This document shows, one piece after another, positions 39,584-49,633 of a DNA stretch of 64,000 nucleotides. The notes under the pieces were generated by a model. It saw only the letters and a list, made by a program, of their open reading frames with translations, had not been told where the DNA came from and did not search any database. The translations under genes and the position numbers were made by a program. The stretch lies in assembly GCF_004363235.1 (NCBI RefSeq), contig NZ_SNYW01000008.1:434001-498000 (forward strand). Direction: 5' to 3'. This DNA is from Dongia mobilis. GTDB lineage: Bacteria; Pseudomonadota; Alphaproteobacteria; Dongiales; Dongiaceae. Each line of letters opens with the position of its first letter. Positions within the stretch are counted from its first letter, which is position 1.

Positions 39584-40174
39584 TCATTGCAGCGGGTTGC
39601 GGCGATTGTAATCGAGTTCCTGAGGCGTCAGCTCCAGGCTGATCCAGATGCGATAGAAATCGCCGTTCTCGCCCTGGTTCAGCGGCGTATAGACCAGGAC
39701 CTCGTCCTGGATGGTTCCCTGGACCCGCGAGGCGGTGAAGGGAATCTCGACATCCATCAGCTGGTCGCCTGGCAGCAGCTGGCCGCCCGGACCGGTGACG
39801 CCGACCCGATAGCGGAACCGGGCAGCGCTGTCCGGGTTGTTGGGGCCGCGGGAAGCGCCGAATTCCAGCTGTATCTCGGAGCGTATCGTGGTGGCGCCGG
39901 TCGAGCGGTTCTCCTCGTAGTAGCAGAGCGATTTGGAACGCGTGATGCGTGCCTCGAACGAGGTATTGGTCAGGTCCTCGGCTGGCCCGGCAAAGCGCGT
40001 GAGATAGGACGCGTCATTCACCACGCGTACCTGCGGACAGGGCCGGCTGCGCGGTGAACCCTCATCGCTGCTGCAGGCGGCGAGCAGCCCGGCCCCGGCG
40101 AGGAGCGCCAGAACCGGGGCGGCAAGCTTCCTGGCCGGGCGGAGCTGCCATGCGAGTCGTTTGGTGCCGAGCAT
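39584..40174 (-). CDS. Putative lipoprotein of unknown function
   Basis: The 196-residue product starts with a basic region and hydrophobic core followed by a lipobox (GLLAAC, lipidated Cys near residue 34) and then SSDEGS, so it should be membrane-anchored. The mature part is beta-rich with VRVVNDASYLTRF, ITRSKSLCYYEE, EIQLEFGASRGP and FYRIWISLELTPQELDYNR. I do not recognise the family. ATG 40174 has AGGA six bases upstream; the frame runs upstream through the next gene but that part is not real. Confidence 0.75.
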   Translation of the reverse strand: MLGTKRLAWQLRPARKLAAPVLALLAGAGLLAACSSDEGSPRSRPCPQVRVVNDASYLTRFAGPAEDLTNTSFEARITRSKSLCYYEENRSTGATTIRSEIQLEFGASRGPNNPDSAARFRYRVGVTGPGGQLLPGDQLMDVEIPFTASRVQGTIQDEVLVYTPLNQGENGDFYRIWISLELTPQELDYNRRNPLQ

Positions 40175-40233
40175 CTTTGTCCTTTCCGAGGTTCCGCGAC
40201 CGCTTGCGGGTATGCAGGCCGTTCGGGTGCCTG

Positions 40234-40473
40234 TCAGAGCCTGTTGTGGGTGCCATCGCAGAGGGGTTGTTTTGCGCTGTTCTTGCAGCCGCAGAAGAAG
40301 ACCGTCTTGGCGTCGCCGGCCTGGAACTTCACCGGCGAAAGGCCGGTTCCCTGATGCGAGCCGTCGCAGAAGGGTTGCTTGCTGCTGCGGCCGCAGGCGC
40401 ACCAGAAATAGGTTTTGCCGGCCTCGACCTCGACCTTGAAAGGCGCCTTCTGCGCGATCTGCGGCTCGGACAT
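40234..40473 (-). CDS. Double CDGSH iron-sulfur protein
   Basis: The 79-residue protein consists of two CDGSH motifs: C25, C27, C36, H40 (ending PFCDGSH) and C61, C63, C72, H76 (ending PLCDGTH). Each should hold a 2Fe-2S cluster with three Cys and one His. The layout matches the mitochondrial CISD3/MiNT type rather than dimeric mitoNEET. No membrane segment is present. ATG 40473 has AAGGAG nine bases upstream. Its role is probably electron or cluster transfer. Confidence 0.92.
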   Translation of the reverse strand: MSEPQIAQKAPFKVEVEAGKTYFWCACGRSSKQPFCDGSHQGTGLSPVKFQAGDAKTVFFCGCKNSAKQPLCDGTHNRL

Positions 40474-40712
40474 GCGACTTTCTCCTTTCTGACGGTGGAT
40501 GCGGGCCAAACACTTGATGTGCCGGGGCCAGTATCTACCGGGACCGGCATTTACCAGCACCAGGAATTACCGGCAGCAGGAATGTTAAATTCCGATTGCC
40601 GCGACGATGCTAGGTCGGTGCCGGACTTTAGTGAAGCCGGCGCGATCGGACAACCGGTACGGCGCTGCCCCGGCAAAACCGCGCCATCGCCGCTACCGCC
40701 GCGCATTAGACA

Positions 40713-40740
40713 TTGCCTCGCAAGTCCAAAACCCTATATT
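40713..40740 (+). promoter_or_regulatory. Sigma-70-type promoter for ispH
   Basis: TTGCCT (40713-40718) and TATATT (40735-40740) are 16 bases apart, 49 bases before the ispH ATG. The remaining gap from 40474 holds only a small GGAAT/ATTCC inverted repeat. Confidence 0.45.
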
Positions 40741-40789
40741 CCGGGAAAGAGCGACACATCCCGGCGCCGGAAACCAAGACCCGGAAGAC

Positions 40790-41734
40790 ATGACAAAGTC
40801 CAAACTGACCGTCTACCTGGCTGCGCCGCGCGGCTTTTGCGCCGGCGTCGACCGCGCCATACAGATCGTCGAGCGCGCATTGGAGCGCTATGGCGCCCCG
40901 GTCTATGTCCGCCACGAGATCGTCCACAACCGCCATGTGGTCGAGACGCTGGAGCGCAAGGGTGCCGTCTTCGTCGAGGAACTGGACGAGATTCCGGGCA
41001 AGTTCCCGGTGGTCTTTTCTGCCCATGGTGTGCCGAAATCGGTGCCCGAAGATGCCGAGCGGCGCGAACTCATGTATCTCGACGCCACCTGCCCGCTGGT
41101 CTCCAAGGTGCACCGCGAGGCCGAGGGCCATCATGCCGCCGGCCAGCACATCATCCTGATCGGCCATGCCGGCCATCCCGAGGTGATCGGCACGATCGGG
41201 CAATTGCCGGACGGCGCCGTCACCCTGGTCGAGACGGCCGAGGATGCCGAGAGGCTGTCCGTCGGCGATCCGGACAATCTCGCCTATATCACCCAGACAA
41301 CCCTTTCCATCGACGACACCATCGGCATCATCGCCGTCCTGAAGCGGCGTTTTCCCAACATCCACGGACCGCGCAAGGAAGACATCTGCTACGCCACCAC
41401 CAACCGCCAGCAGGCGGTCAAGGCGATCGCGGAAAAGTGCGACCTGATGCTGGTGATCGGCGCGCCGAATTCGTCGAACTCGCGGCGCCTGGTCGAAGTC
41501 GCGGTCTCGGCCGGATGTCCCTCCGCCTATCTGGTGCAGAAGGCGGCCGAGATCGACTGGCGCTGGTTCCAGGATGTCCGCACCGTCGGCATCACGGCCG
41601 GCGCCTCGGCACCGGAGATCCTGGTGCAGGAAGTGATCGCCGCCCTCAGGGACCGGTTCGAGATCGATACCGACGAGGTGTCGGTAACCACCGAGACGAC
41701 GCATTTCAAACTGCCCCGCGCCCTCACAGCCTGA
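40790..41734 (+). CDS. ispH: 4-hydroxy-3-methylbut-2-enyl diphosphate reductase
   Basis: IspH is the last enzyme of the MEP isoprenoid pathway, making IPP and DMAPP with a 4Fe-4S cluster. The 314-residue protein has the three cluster cysteines at C17 (PRGFCAGV), C101 (DATCPLV) and C200 ([10 protein letters not shown]), and [18 protein letters not shown] and [11 protein letters not shown]. The frame is open further upstream, but ATG 40790 gives the normal N-terminus. It is followed after 22 bases by thrB. Confidence 0.97.
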   Translation: MTKSKLTVYLAAPRGFCAGVDRAIQIVERALERYGAPVYVRHEIVHNRHVVETLERKGAVFVEELDEIPGKFPVVFSAHGVPKSVPEDAERRELMYLDATCPLVSKVHREAEGHHAAGQHIILIGHAGHPEVIGTIGQLPDGAVTLVETAEDAERLSVGDPDNLAYITQTTLSIDDTIGIIAVLKRRFPNIHGPRKEDICYATTNRQQAVKAIAEKCDLMLVIGAPNSSNSRRLVEVAVSAGCPSAYLVQKAAEIDWRWFQDVRTVGITAGASAPEILVQEVIAALRDRFEIDTDEVSVTTETTHFKLPRALTA

Positions 41735-41756
41735 GCCCCGATCGGAAGCCTAGTCC

Positions 41757-42731
41757 ATGGCCGTCTATACCGAAGTGCCGGATGGCGAACTGGCGGCCTT
41801 CATTGCCGCCTATGACATCGGCGATGTCGTCTCCTGCAAGGGGATTGCCGAGGGCGTCGAGAACTCCAACTACATCCTGCACACGACCGGTGGCAGCTAT
41901 ATCCTGACGCTCTATGAAAAGCGCGTGCACAAGGAGGACCTGCCCTTCTTCCTCGGCCTGATGGAGCATCTGGCGGAAAAGGGCCTCAACTGCCCGACGC
42001 CGATCAAGGCCAGGGACGGCGTGGCGCTGCGCGAATTGTGCGGCCGGCCGGCGGCCCTCATCTCGTTCCTCGAGGGCATGTGGCCGCGCCGACCGACCGA
42101 GAAGCACTGCCAGCAGGTGGGCGTGGCGCTGGCCGATCTCCATCTGAAGGGCGCCGATTTCCCGATGCAGCGGCCCAACAATCTGTCGGTCGAAGGCTGG
42201 CGGCTCCTGGTTGCCAGTACGAAGGACCGCGCCGACGAGGTGAAACCGGGCCTCGGCCAGGTCATTACGGCCGAGCTCGATCATCTGGCTGGGAATTGGC
42301 CGACCGGCCTGGCACGCGGCGTCATCCATGCCGACCTCTTTCCCGACAATGTGTTCTTCATCGGCGAGCGGCTGTCCGGTCTGATCGACTTCTACTTCGC
42401 CTGCACCGATTTCCTCGCCTATGACCTTGCCATCTGCCTCAACGCCTGGTGCTTCGAGGCCGCAAGTGGCGGCAGGGCGGGCGAATTCAACGTGACCAAG
42501 GCGCGGCTCATGATCGAGGGCTATCGCCGCCTGCGACCCCTCTCGGATGATGAACTTGCGGCCCTGCCGCTGCTGGCGCGCGGTTCGGCGCTGCGCTTCC
42601 TGCTGACGCGCCTCTATGACTGGCTCAACCATCCGCCGGGCGCCTTCGTGCAGCCGAAGGATCCCCTGGAATACCTCAAGAAACTGACCTTCCATCAGCA
42701 GGCGCGGAGTGTCGCGGCCTATGGCTTGTGA
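41757..42731 (+). CDS. thrB: Homoserine kinase (APH-fold type)
   Basis: This phosphorylates homoserine on the way to threonine. The 324-residue protein is of the aminoglycoside-phosphotransferase-like type used by many alphaproteobacteria, not the GHMP type. It has [22 protein letters not shown], the catalytic-loop motif [14 protein letters not shown], and [17 protein letters not shown]. The threonine synthase gene is elsewhere in the window. Its TGA overlaps the ATG of rnhA (TGATG). Confidence 0.95.
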   Translation: MAVYTEVPDGELAAFIAAYDIGDVVSCKGIAEGVENSNYILHTTGGSYILTLYEKRVHKEDLPFFLGLMEHLAEKGLNCPTPIKARDGVALRELCGRPAALISFLEGMWPRRPTEKHCQQVGVALADLHLKGADFPMQRPNNLSVEGWRLLVASTKDRADEVKPGLGQVITAELDHLAGNWPTGLARGVIHADLFPDNVFFIGERLSGLIDFYFACTDFLAYDLAICLNAWCFEAASGGRAGEFNVTKARLMIEGYRRLRPLSDDELAALPLLARGSALRFLLTRLYDWLNHPPGAFVQPKDPLEYLKKLTFHQQARSVAAYGL

Positions 42732-43177
42732 TGTCTGATCTCAAGACCGTCGACATCTTCACCGATGGTGCCTGTTCCGGGAATCCGGGGCCGGGCGGCT
42801 GGGGCGCCCTGCTGCGCTATGGCGCCACCGAGAAGGAATTGTCGGGCGGCGAGAAGGAAACCACCAACAACCGCATGGAACTTATGGCGGCGATCGCCGC
42901 GCTGGAGGCCCTCAAAGGGCCGGTGCGGGCGCGGCTCCATACCGACAGCCAGTACGTGAAGAACGGCATCACGGCCTGGATCCATGGCTGGAAGAAAAAC
43001 GGCTGGCGGACCGCCGACAGGAAGCCGGTCAAGAATGTCGATCTGTGGCAGCGCCTGGATGCGGCGCTGAAGGATCACAAGGTCGAATGGATCTGGGTCA
43101 AGGGCCATGACGGCCATGTCGAAAACGAACGCGCTGACGCGCTGGCACGCAGTGCCATTCCGGGGAGATCAGCATGA
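42731..43177 (+). CDS. rnhA: Ribonuclease HI
   Basis: It cuts the RNA strand of RNA-DNA hybrids. The 148-residue protein has catalytic D12 ([11 protein letters not shown]), E50 (NNRMELMA), D72 (HTDSQYV) and D136 (ENERADALA), with the basic handle [20 protein letters not shown] 42731 shares one base with the thrB stop, and its own stop overlaps the next start, so three genes are tightly coupled. Confidence 0.97.
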   Translation: MSDLKTVDIFTDGACSGNPGPGGWGALLRYGATEKELSGGEKETTNNRMELMAAIAALEALKGPVRARLHTDSQYVKNGITAWIHGWKKNGWRTADRKPVKNVDLWQRLDAALKDHKVEWIWVKGHDGHVENERADALARSAIPGRSA

Positions 43178-43731
43178 CCACGGCCCTCGTCATCATCGAT
43201 CTGCAGAAGGACATCCTGAAAGGCCTGGGATCGCCGCAACGGCAGCCCGTGCTGGACAGCGCGGTGGACGCTGTGGTGGCGCGCATGGCTTCCCTGCAGC
43301 GACTGGCCCGCGAGACGAACGTCCCGGTCGTCGTCGTGCAGCATGACGGCAGGCCGGACCATCGCCTGGGCCGCGGCAAGCCGGGCTGGGAATTGCGCCC
43401 GGAAATCGCGCCGCTGGGGAACGACACGCTGATTCACAAGCAGGCGAGCGATTCCTTCTTCGAGACGGGGCTTGATGCCGCGCTGAAGGCGAAAGGAGTC
43501 TCCCGCATCGTGCTGGGCGGCTGCATGAGCCAGTATTGCATCGATACGACCGCGCGCCGGGCGGTGACGCTGGGCTATGACGTGACGCTGGTCGCCGACG
43601 GCCATGCCACTGCTGATGCAGGGGCGCTCAGCGCGGAACAGATCTCTGCGCACCACAACCTGCTGCTCGACGGTTTTGGTGCCGGCGGCCGGACCATCAG
43701 CGTGATGAAGGCCGACAAGATCGGCTTCTAG
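43174..43731 (+). CDS. Isochorismatase-like cysteine hydrolase
   Basis: The 185-residue protein has the family triad: D9 (VIIDLQKDI), K89 ([10 protein letters not shown]) and nucleophile C122 in [14 protein letters not shown]. Substrates in this family include isochorismate, nicotinamide and other amides; the substrate here is unknown. It overlaps rnhA by four bases (ATGA). Its TAG stop is the palindrome CTAG, which also ends grpE on the other strand. Confidence 0.88.
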   Translation: MTTALVIIDLQKDILKGLGSPQRQPVLDSAVDAVVARMASLQRLARETNVPVVVVQHDGRPDHRLGRGKPGWELRPEIAPLGNDTLIHKQASDSFFETGLDAALKAKGVSRIVLGGCMSQYCIDTTARRAVTLGYDVTLVADGHATADAGALSAEQISAHHNLLLDGFGAGGRTISVMKADKIGF

Positions 43732-44339
43732 GCCACCGTGTCGACGTGGGGCGGCTGGTCGCCAGCCGGCTTCGGCTCGCCTTTGGCGACGCCGACCAGT
43801 GCCGGGCGCAGCAGGCGATCGTGCATGACATAGCCCGCCTGCAATACCTGGACCACGGTGCCCTGCGGCTTGTCGGTGCCCGGGACCTCGAACATCGCCT
43901 GGTGCAGATTGCTGTCGAACTTCTCGCCTTCCGGCCAGATGCGCTTGATGCTCTGCCTCGTAAAGGCGGCGTCGAGCTGACGCTCGGTCGCCGAGACGCC
44001 GTCATAGAGGTTCTTCAATGCCTCGTCGCTGGCCAGCGCCTCGGCGGGGATGGCGGCAAGGGCGCGGGCGAGATTGTCGGCGACCCCCAGCATCTCCTTG
44101 GCGAAATTGCTGGCGGCGTACTTCGCGGTCTCGTCGCGCTCGCGCGTCAGGCGCCGGCGGGTGTTCTCGGTCTCGGCCACGGCGCGCAGCAGCTGGTCCT
44201 TGAGCGCGGCGATCTCGGCCTGCAGCCCGGCGACGTCGCCGACGGCATCAAGATTGATTTCGGCACCCGGATTGACCGGGTTGTCGATCGCGTCTGTTTC
44301 GGGCGCGGTTTCGGCAGTCTTTTCGTTCTGGGCCGACAT
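43728..44339 (-). CDS. grpE: Nucleotide exchange factor GrpE
   Basis: GrpE drives ADP release from DnaK. The 203-residue protein has an acidic N-terminus, a long coiled coil (ALKDQLLRAVAETENTRRRL), FAKEMLGVADNLARAL, and the C-terminal beta domain with NLHQAMFEVP and VLQAGYVMHDRLLRPALVGV. It lies 52 bases downstream of hrcA on the same strand, a common heat-shock pairing. No heat-shock promoter was recognised between them. Confidence 0.96.
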   Translation of the reverse strand: MSAQNEKTAETAPETDAIDNPVNPGAEINLDAVGDVAGLQAEIAALKDQLLRAVAETENTRRRLTRERDETAKYAASNFAKEMLGVADNLARALAAIPAEALASDEALKNLYDGVSATERQLDAAFTRQSIKRIWPEGEKFDSNLHQAMFEVPGTDKPQGTVVQVLQAGYVMHDRLLRPALVGVAKGEPKPAGDQPPHVDTVA

Positions 44340-44391
44340 GACGGTTGCTCAACTCCTGACCAAGATGCTGTGTCGCTATGCTGCGTCTTCC

Positions 44392-45498
44392 TTAGCCGAG
44401 AATCCGGCCGATGACCTTGGCGGTATAGTCCACCATGGGGATGATGCGCGCATAATTGATGCGGCTGGGGCCGATGACGCCGATGGCGCCGATCAGCCGG
44501 CGCTGGCTGTCGCGATAGGGGGAAATCACCGCCGAGCAGCCGGCTAGACCGAACAGGTCGCTCTCGGCGCCGATGAAGATTTGGACCCCGTCGGCCACCT
44601 CAGCCGCCTCGACCAATTTAAGCAATTGCTCCTTGGCTTCAAGGGCGGCGAAGAGCGAGCGCAGGCGCTCGAGATCGGCCACGCCGGTGACGTCCTCCAG
44701 CAGATGCGCCTGGCCGCGCACGATGAGGGCGCCCGAATTGTCCTCCCTGGACCAGGACGCAAGGCCCGCCTCGACCACTTTCTTGGTGAGGGCGTCGAGG
44801 GCGGCGCGCTCGCTCTCCAGTTCCTGCAGGATCTGGTCGCGGCCGAGCGCCAGCGTACGGCCGGCGAGGCGCGTGGTGAGGTAATTGGTCGCCTCGATCA
44901 GGGCCGAGGGTGGCAATCCGACCGGCACGTCGACGATGCGGTTTTCCACCATGCCGCCTTCCGTCACCATGACGACGAGGGCGCGGCCGGGGGCGAGATG
45001 CACGAACTCAAGGTGTTTCAGCGGCCTGTCGGTCTTCGGCGCCACCACCATGCCGGCGCAGCGCGAGAGGCCGGAGAGCATCAGCGTCGCCTGGTCGAGG
45101 ACCTCGGGCAGGGAGCGGCCGGCCGCGGCACAGCGCGCGTCGATCGAGGAGCGCTCGTCCTCGGTGAGGCCGCCAGTCTCCATCAGGCCATCGACGAACA
45201 GGCGCAGGCCAAGTTCGGTCGGCAGGCGGCCGGCCGATGTGTGCGGCGCGAACAGCAGGCCAAGTTCCTCGAGATCCGCCATTACATTGCGAATCGTGGC
45301 CGGCGACAACTGGCCGCCGGTCAACTGGCCCAGCCGCCGCGACAGGGTCCGTGAGCCGACCGGCTCGCCGGTCTCGACATAGGCCTCCACGATGGTCCGG
45401 AAGATATCGCGCGACCGCGCCGACATCTCGCTCAGCACCGGCCGGTGCTGGATGCTCGCGGAAGTCGACTGGTTGCCTGAATTCTGTCGGAATTGCAT
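44392..45498 (-). CDS. hrcA: Heat-inducible transcription repressor HrcA
   Basis: HrcA represses heat-shock genes by binding CIRCE elements. The 368-residue protein has an N-terminal winged helix (SRDIFRTIVEAYVETGEPVGSRTL, LSPATIRNVMADLEELGLL, PHTSAGRLPT), a GAF-like middle, and the C-terminal SVIG-type end with SRINYARIIPMVDYTAKVI. ATG 45498 is chosen, with a later ATG (MSARSRD) possible. The frame continues upstream through low-complexity Pro/Gly/Thr codons that look non-coding. No CIRCE is seen upstream, so its targets lie elsewhere. Confidence 0.94.
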   Translation of the reverse strand: MQFRQNSGNQSTSASIQHRPVLSEMSARSRDIFRTIVEAYVETGEPVGSRTLSRRLGQLTGGQLSPATIRNVMADLEELGLLFAPHTSAGRLPTELGLRLFVDGLMETGGLTEDERSSIDARCAAAGRSLPEVLDQATLMLSGLSRCAGMVVAPKTDRPLKHLEFVHLAPGRALVVMVTEGGMVENRIVDVPVGLPPSALIEATNYLTTRLAGRTLALGRDQILQELESERAALDALTKKVVEAGLASWSREDNSGALIVRGQAHLLEDVTGVADLERLRSLFAALEAKEQLLKLVEAAEVADGVQIFIGAESDLFGLAGCSAVISPYRDSQRRLIGAIGVIGPSRINYARIIPMVDYTAKVIGRILG

Positions 45499-45600
45499 GT
45501 GGTTACCGCTCGGGTTGAAACCATCATGCGCCAATTTAAGGTGCCTTGCGATGGCATTCAACGCCGCGCCGCGTGAAGGCGGTGCCCGGGTGGCGCGTCG

Positions 45601-45662
45601 GTTGGTTCCCGGGTTGGCGCCGGGGGTAGTCCCGTGGGTTGGTCCCGGGGGTTGGTGTCGGG
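45601..45662. repeat. Degenerate 12-base repeats upstream of hrcA
   Basis: About five imperfect units of the form GTTGGTCCCGGG run in series. They sit in the 562-base stretch between hrcA and ctaC (45499-46060), which otherwise holds a TGCGGC/GCCGCA hairpin at 45709-45725 and the candidate ctaC promoter. Confidence 0.55.
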
Positions 45663-45817
45663 TCATTCACCAGAGCGTCGCGGATTAATCTAAGTTAAGA
45701 TCAGCTCTTGCGGCACATTGCCGCATTGGCGGAGGGGAAATCGGGAAGCCCGACCCGACAAGGCCTTGGCGCCCGCCGGGCCGCCCTGTCCCGGGGCCGA
45801 CATCCCCTTGGCAATGC

Positions 45818-45846
45818 TTGAGTTAGCGCAAGGTCCCGTGTAGTTT
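45818..45846 (+). promoter_or_regulatory. Candidate promoter for the cytochrome oxidase operon
   Basis: TTGAGT (45818-45823) and TAGTTT (45841-45846) are 17 bases apart, giving a leader of about 200 bases before the ctaC start. It is the best match in the gap. A long GC-rich leader follows with no recognised element. Confidence 0.4.
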
Positions 45847-46060
45847 CAGCCTGCTTTGTGGGGGGCCGCATGGCTTTCCATGCGCAGCCAATGCGCCGGC
45901 AGTGAAGGCACAGCGACATCCGGACCGGGCGGAATGCCCGATCCCCGGGGCGGCGCTTGTCGGCAGGGCCGGTAGATCAGCCGGGGATGGCGGCAGGTGC
46001 GTTCAGGATTTGTTCCGTTACGCCCGCGTCGCCACTCTTGCCATAACGGATGGGATCGAG

Positions 46061-46960
46061 ATGTTTCTGATGCAGAAGTGCGGCCGGGTAGTGGCGCAAG
46101 CGGCCGGTGCGGTGACGATGGCTGCCGGTTCGCTGGCAATGGCGGGCGGTGCCCTGGCCCAGGAAATCCTGGGGGCGCCGCAGGACCGGCAACTCGGCCT
46201 GCAGGAACCGGCCACCTCGATCGCGGTCGACCTCAATCACTTCCACAATTGGGTGCTGATGCCGATCATCACCGGCATTACCATCTTCGTGATGCTGCTG
46301 CTGCTCTGGGTGATGATCCGCTACAACGCCAAGCGCAACCCGGTGCCCTCGAAGACTACCCACAACACCACGATCGAGGTGCTGTGGACGGTCATCCCGA
46401 TCCTGATCCTGATCGGCATCGCCGTGCCCTCGTTCAAGCTGCTCTACAAGCAGCTCGACCTGCCGGAAACCGATCTCACCATCCGCGCCATCGGCAAGCA
46501 ATGGTACTGGACCTACGAGTACCCCGACGACGGCAAGTTCACCTTCGACGCCAACATGATCCAGACGGCCGATCTCCAGCCCGGCCAGCTGCGCCTGCTG
46601 GAGACCGACAACGAGGTCGTCCTGCCGGTCGGCAAGAACATCCGCATCCAGATCACCGCGGCAGACGTGATCCATGCCTGGACCGTGCCTGCTTTCGGTA
46701 TCAAGCACGACGCCGTGCCGGGCCGCGTCAACGAAAGCTGGTTCAACATCGACCGGCCAGGCATCTATTACGGCCAGTGTTCCGAGTTGTGCGGCACGCT
46801 GCATGCCTTCATGCCGATCAAGATCCGCGCCGTCAGCCCGGAGGAATATGCCGCCTGGCTCGAGGAGGCGAAGGCCAAGTATACGCCGCTCGAGGAGGAG
46901 GCCGTGCCCACCGCCGAGGTCGCGGTGCCCGCGGCCGGCACGCAGATGGCCGCCAACTGA
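46061..46960 (+). CDS. ctaC: Cytochrome c oxidase subunit II
   Basis: Subunit II receives electrons from cytochrome c at its CuA centre. The 299-residue protein has a signal sequence (to about residue 34), two membrane helices, QWYWTYEYPD, and the CuA ligands in VIHAWTVPAFG and CSELCGTLHAFM (two Cys, two His, Met and Glu). The start is ATG 46061, with ATG 46070 close behind. The first gene of the oxidase operon; no heme c motif is present, so this is an aa3-type oxidase. Confidence 0.96.
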   Translation: MFLMQKCGRVVAQAAGAVTMAAGSLAMAGGALAQEILGAPQDRQLGLQEPATSIAVDLNHFHNWVLMPIITGITIFVMLLLLWVMIRYNAKRNPVPSKTTHNTTIEVLWTVIPILILIGIAVPSFKLLYKQLDLPETDLTIRAIGKQWYWTYEYPDDGKFTFDANMIQTADLQPGQLRLLETDNEVVLPVGKNIRIQITAADVIHAWTVPAFGIKHDAVPGRVNESWFNIDRPGIYYGQCSELCGTLHAFMPIKIRAVSPEEYAAWLEEAKAKYTPLEEEAVPTAEVAVPAAGTQMAAN

Positions 46961-46994
46961 ACCAGCCAGCTAATCCGAGTATAGGGACAAAGCC

Positions 46995-48623
46995 ATGAGC
47001 CCCGTCAGCACCACGCATCACGACGCCCACGATCACCACGACCATCACCCGACGGGCCTCAAGCGCTATCTGTTCTCCACGAATCATAAGGACATCGGCA
47101 CGATGTACCTTATCTTCGCGATCTGCGCGGGCCTGATCGGCGGCCTGTTCTCGATCTACATGCGCATGGAGCTGATGGAGCCAGGCATCCAGTATTTCGG
47201 CACCGATGCCCAGGTCGACGGCCAGCACTGGAACGTGATCATCAGCGCCCACGCGCTCATCATGATCTTTTTCACCGTCATGCCGGCGCTGATCGGCGGC
47301 TTCGGCAACTGGTTCGTGCCGCTGATGATCGGCGCGCCCGATATGGCGTTCCCGCGCATGAACAACATCAGCTTCTGGCTGTTGATCCCGTCCTTCGCGC
47401 TGCTGATCGGCTCGGCCTTCGTCGATGGCGGCGTGGGTTGCGGCTGGACGCTCTATCCGCCGCTCTGTTCCGACGGCCAGCCGGGCATGGCGGTCGACAT
47501 GGCGATCTTCTCGATGCATCTGGCCGGCGCCTCGTCGATCCTCGGCGCCATCAACTTCATCACCACCATCTTCAACATGCGCGCTCCCGGCATGACCCTG
47601 CACCGCATGCCGCTGTTCGTCTGGTCGGTGCTGGTGACGGCCTTCCTGCTGCTGCTGTCGCTCCCCGTTTTCGGCGGCGCCATCACCATGATGCTGACCG
47701 ATCGCAATTTCGGCACCGCCTTCTTCAAGCCGGAAATGGGCGGCGATCCGATCCTGTTCCAGCACCTGTTCTGGTTCTTCGGTCACCCCGAGGTCTACAT
47801 CCTGATCCTGCCGGGCTTCGGCATCATGAGCCAGATCGTGTCGACCTTCTCGAAGAAGCCGGTCTTCGGCTATCTCGGCATGGCCTACGCCATGGTCGCG
47901 ATCGGCTTCGTCGGTTTCGTGGTCTGGGCGCATCACATGTATACGGTTGGCCTCGACGTCGATACGCGCGCCTATTTCACCGCCGCCACCATGGTGATCG
48001 CGGTGCCGACCGGCGTGAAGATCTTCTCCTGGATCGCCACCATGTGGGGCGGCTCGATCGAGTTCCGGGTGCCCATGGTCTGGGCGCTGGGCTTCATCTT
48101 CCTGTTCACCATCGGCGGCGTCACCGGCGTCGTGCTGGCCAATGGCGGTCTCGATCAGGGCCTGCACGACACCTATTACGTGGTGGCGCATTTCCACTAT
48201 GTGCTCAGCCTGGGCGCCGTCTTCTCGATCTTCGGTGCCTATTACTACTGGATCTCCAAGATCTCCGGCCGCGAGCACCCCGAATGGGCGGGCCATCTGC
48301 ATTTCTGGACCACCTTCGTCGGCGTCAACCTGACCTTCTTCCCGCAGCATTTCCTGGGTCTGGCCGGCATGCCGCGGCGCTATCCGGACTACCCGGACGC
48401 CTTCGCCTTCTGGAACCACATCTCCTCGATCGGCTCCTATATCGCCTTCGCCTCCACCCTCTTCTTCGTGGTGATGGCGCTCTACACGGTGATCGCCGGC
48501 CGCAAAGCGGCTGCCAATCCCTGGGGGCAGGGCGCCACCACGCTGGAATGGACGCTGCCTTCGCCGCCGCCCTTCCACACCTTTGAAACGCTGCCGGTGA
48601 TCGAACCGGCGAAGCACCACTGA
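46995..48623 (+). CDS. ctaD: Cytochrome c oxidase subunit I
   Basis: Subunit I holds heme a and the heme a3-CuB centre. The 542-residue, twelve-helix protein has [13 protein letters not shown], the CuB region [27 protein letters not shown], and [17 protein letters not shown] with the heme ligands. The His-rich N-terminus ([11 protein letters not shown]) is notable and may bind metal. The K-channel and D-channel regions look standard. It lies 34 bases after ctaC. Confidence 0.98.
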   Translation: MSPVSTTHHDAHDHHDHHPTGLKRYLFSTNHKDIGTMYLIFAICAGLIGGLFSIYMRMELMEPGIQYFGTDAQVDGQHWNVIISAHALIMIFFTVMPALIGGFGNWFVPLMIGAPDMAFPRMNNISFWLLIPSFALLIGSAFVDGGVGCGWTLYPPLCSDGQPGMAVDMAIFSMHLAGASSILGAINFITTIFNMRAPGMTLHRMPLFVWSVLVTAFLLLLSLPVFGGAITMMLTDRNFGTAFFKPEMGGDPILFQHLFWFFGHPEVYILILPGFGIMSQIVSTFSKKPVFGYLGMAYAMVAIGFVGFVVWAHHMYTVGLDVDTRAYFTAATMVIAVPTGVKIFSWIATMWGGSIEFRVPMVWALGFIFLFTIGGVTGVVLANGGLDQGLHDTYYVVAHFHYVLSLGAVFSIFGAYYYWISKISGREHPEWAGHLHFWTTFVGVNLTFFPQHFLGLAGMPRRYPDYPDAFAFWNHISSIGSYIAFASTLFFVVMALYTVIAGRKAAANPWGQGATTLEWTLPSPPPFHTFETLPVIEPAKHH

Positions 48624-48630
48624 ACCGGCT

Positions 48631-48653
48631 GGCGGCGGGCATCACCCGCCGCC
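48631..48653 (+). terminator. GC hairpin between ctaD and ctaB
   Basis: GGCGGCGGG (48631-48639) pairs perfectly with CCCGCCGCC (48645-48653) around CATCA. No T tract follows. It may stabilise the ctaCD message or reduce read-through into the assembly genes. Confidence 0.4.
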
Positions 48654-48667
48654 CGCACTTTCGGGAT

Positions 48668-49633
48668 GTGACAGCAGTGCGTCGAAACGCGCTTCATAAC
48701 GTGCATGACAAGAGCGACCTGGCCGCCGAGATGGTCGCCGCGGGTGCCCGCGTCGGCGATTTCTGGGCGCTGATGAAGCCGCGCGTCATGTCGCTGGTCG
48801 TGTTCTCGGGCTTTGCCGGGCTCTATGTGGCGCCGGGCGAAATCCATCCGCTGATCGCCGCGGTGGCCGTGCTGTGCATCGCGGTTGCCGCCGGTGCCTC
48901 CGGCGCCATGAACATGTGGTATGACCGCGACATCGATGGAATCATGAGCCGCACCTGCGGCCGCCCGATTCCCAAGGGGTATGTTGCGCCGGAACAGGCC
49001 CTGGCCTTCGGCCTCGCGCTTTCGGCCTTCTCGGTCATGCTGATGGGCCTTGCGGTTAACGTCGCGGCGGCGGCCCTGCTCGCCTTCACCATCTTCTTCT
49101 ATGTCGTCGTCTATACGATCTGGCTGAAGCGCCGCACGCCGCAGAACATCGTCATCGGCGGCGCCGCCGGCGCCTTCCCGCCGATGATCGGCTGGGCGGC
49201 GGTGACCGGCTCGATCGACTGGGCCTCGCTGCCGCTGTTTGCGCTCATCTTCATGTGGACGCCGCCGCATTTCTGGGCGCTCGCCCTCTGGCGCAATCCG
49301 GACTACATGCGGGCCGGCGTGCCCATGATGCCGGTCGTCGCCGGCATGGAATCCACCAAGAAGCAGATGCTGCTCTATACCGTGCTGCTGGCGCCGGTGG
49401 CGCTGGCGCCGGTCTTTCTCGGCGTGGCCGGCTGGGTCTATGGCGCGACCGCGATCGTGCTCAATGCCGGCTTCATATATCGCGCCTGGCGCGTGCTGCG
49501 CTCGGACGACCTCGTCTGGGCCAAGAAGATGTTCGGCTTTTCGCTCGTCTACCTCTTCCTGCATTTCCTCGTGCTGATGCTGGACCGGGCACCCGGACTC
49601 GTCAGCCTGGTGCGGGGCACTTTGGCATGGTGA
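48668..49633 (+). CDS. ctaB: Protoheme IX farnesyltransferase
   Basis: CtaB makes heme o from heme b for later heme a synthesis. The 321-residue membrane prenyltransferase has [18 protein letters not shown], the first Asp-rich motif in [21 protein letters not shown], and the second region [11 protein letters not shown] followed by [10 protein letters not shown]. The start is GTG 48668. The next small gene starts inside its last codons. Confidence 0.96.
   Translation: MTAVRRNALHNVHDKSDLAAEMVAAGARVGDFWALMKPRVMSLVVFSGFAGLYVAPGEIHPLIAAVAVLCIAVAAGASGAMNMWYDRDIDGIMSRTCGRPIPKGYVAPEQALAFGLALSAFSVMLMGLAVNVAAAALLAFTIFFYVVVYTIWLKRRTPQNIVIGGAAGAFPPMIGWAAVTGSIDWASLPLFALIFMWTPPHFWALALWRNPDYMRAGVPMMPVVAGMESTKKQMLLYTVLLAPVALAPVFLGVAGWVYGATAIVLNAGFIYRAWRVLRSDDLVWAKKMFGFSLVYLFLHFLVLMLDRAPGLVSLVRGTLAW

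Noticed and set aside
39584-40513. 309-residue version of the lipoprotein gene
   Set aside because: The extra N-terminal part overlaps the CDGSH gene in another frame; the lipobox signal peptide begins at ATG 40174 with a ribosome-binding site.
44340-45720. CIRCE element near hrcA/grpE
   Set aside because: No TTAGCACTC-N9-GAGTGCTAA or close variant is present around either gene.
46833-48620. 595-codon minus-strand open frame
   Set aside because: It is the antisense shadow of ctaD, with very biased His/Asp/Glu composition and no domain.
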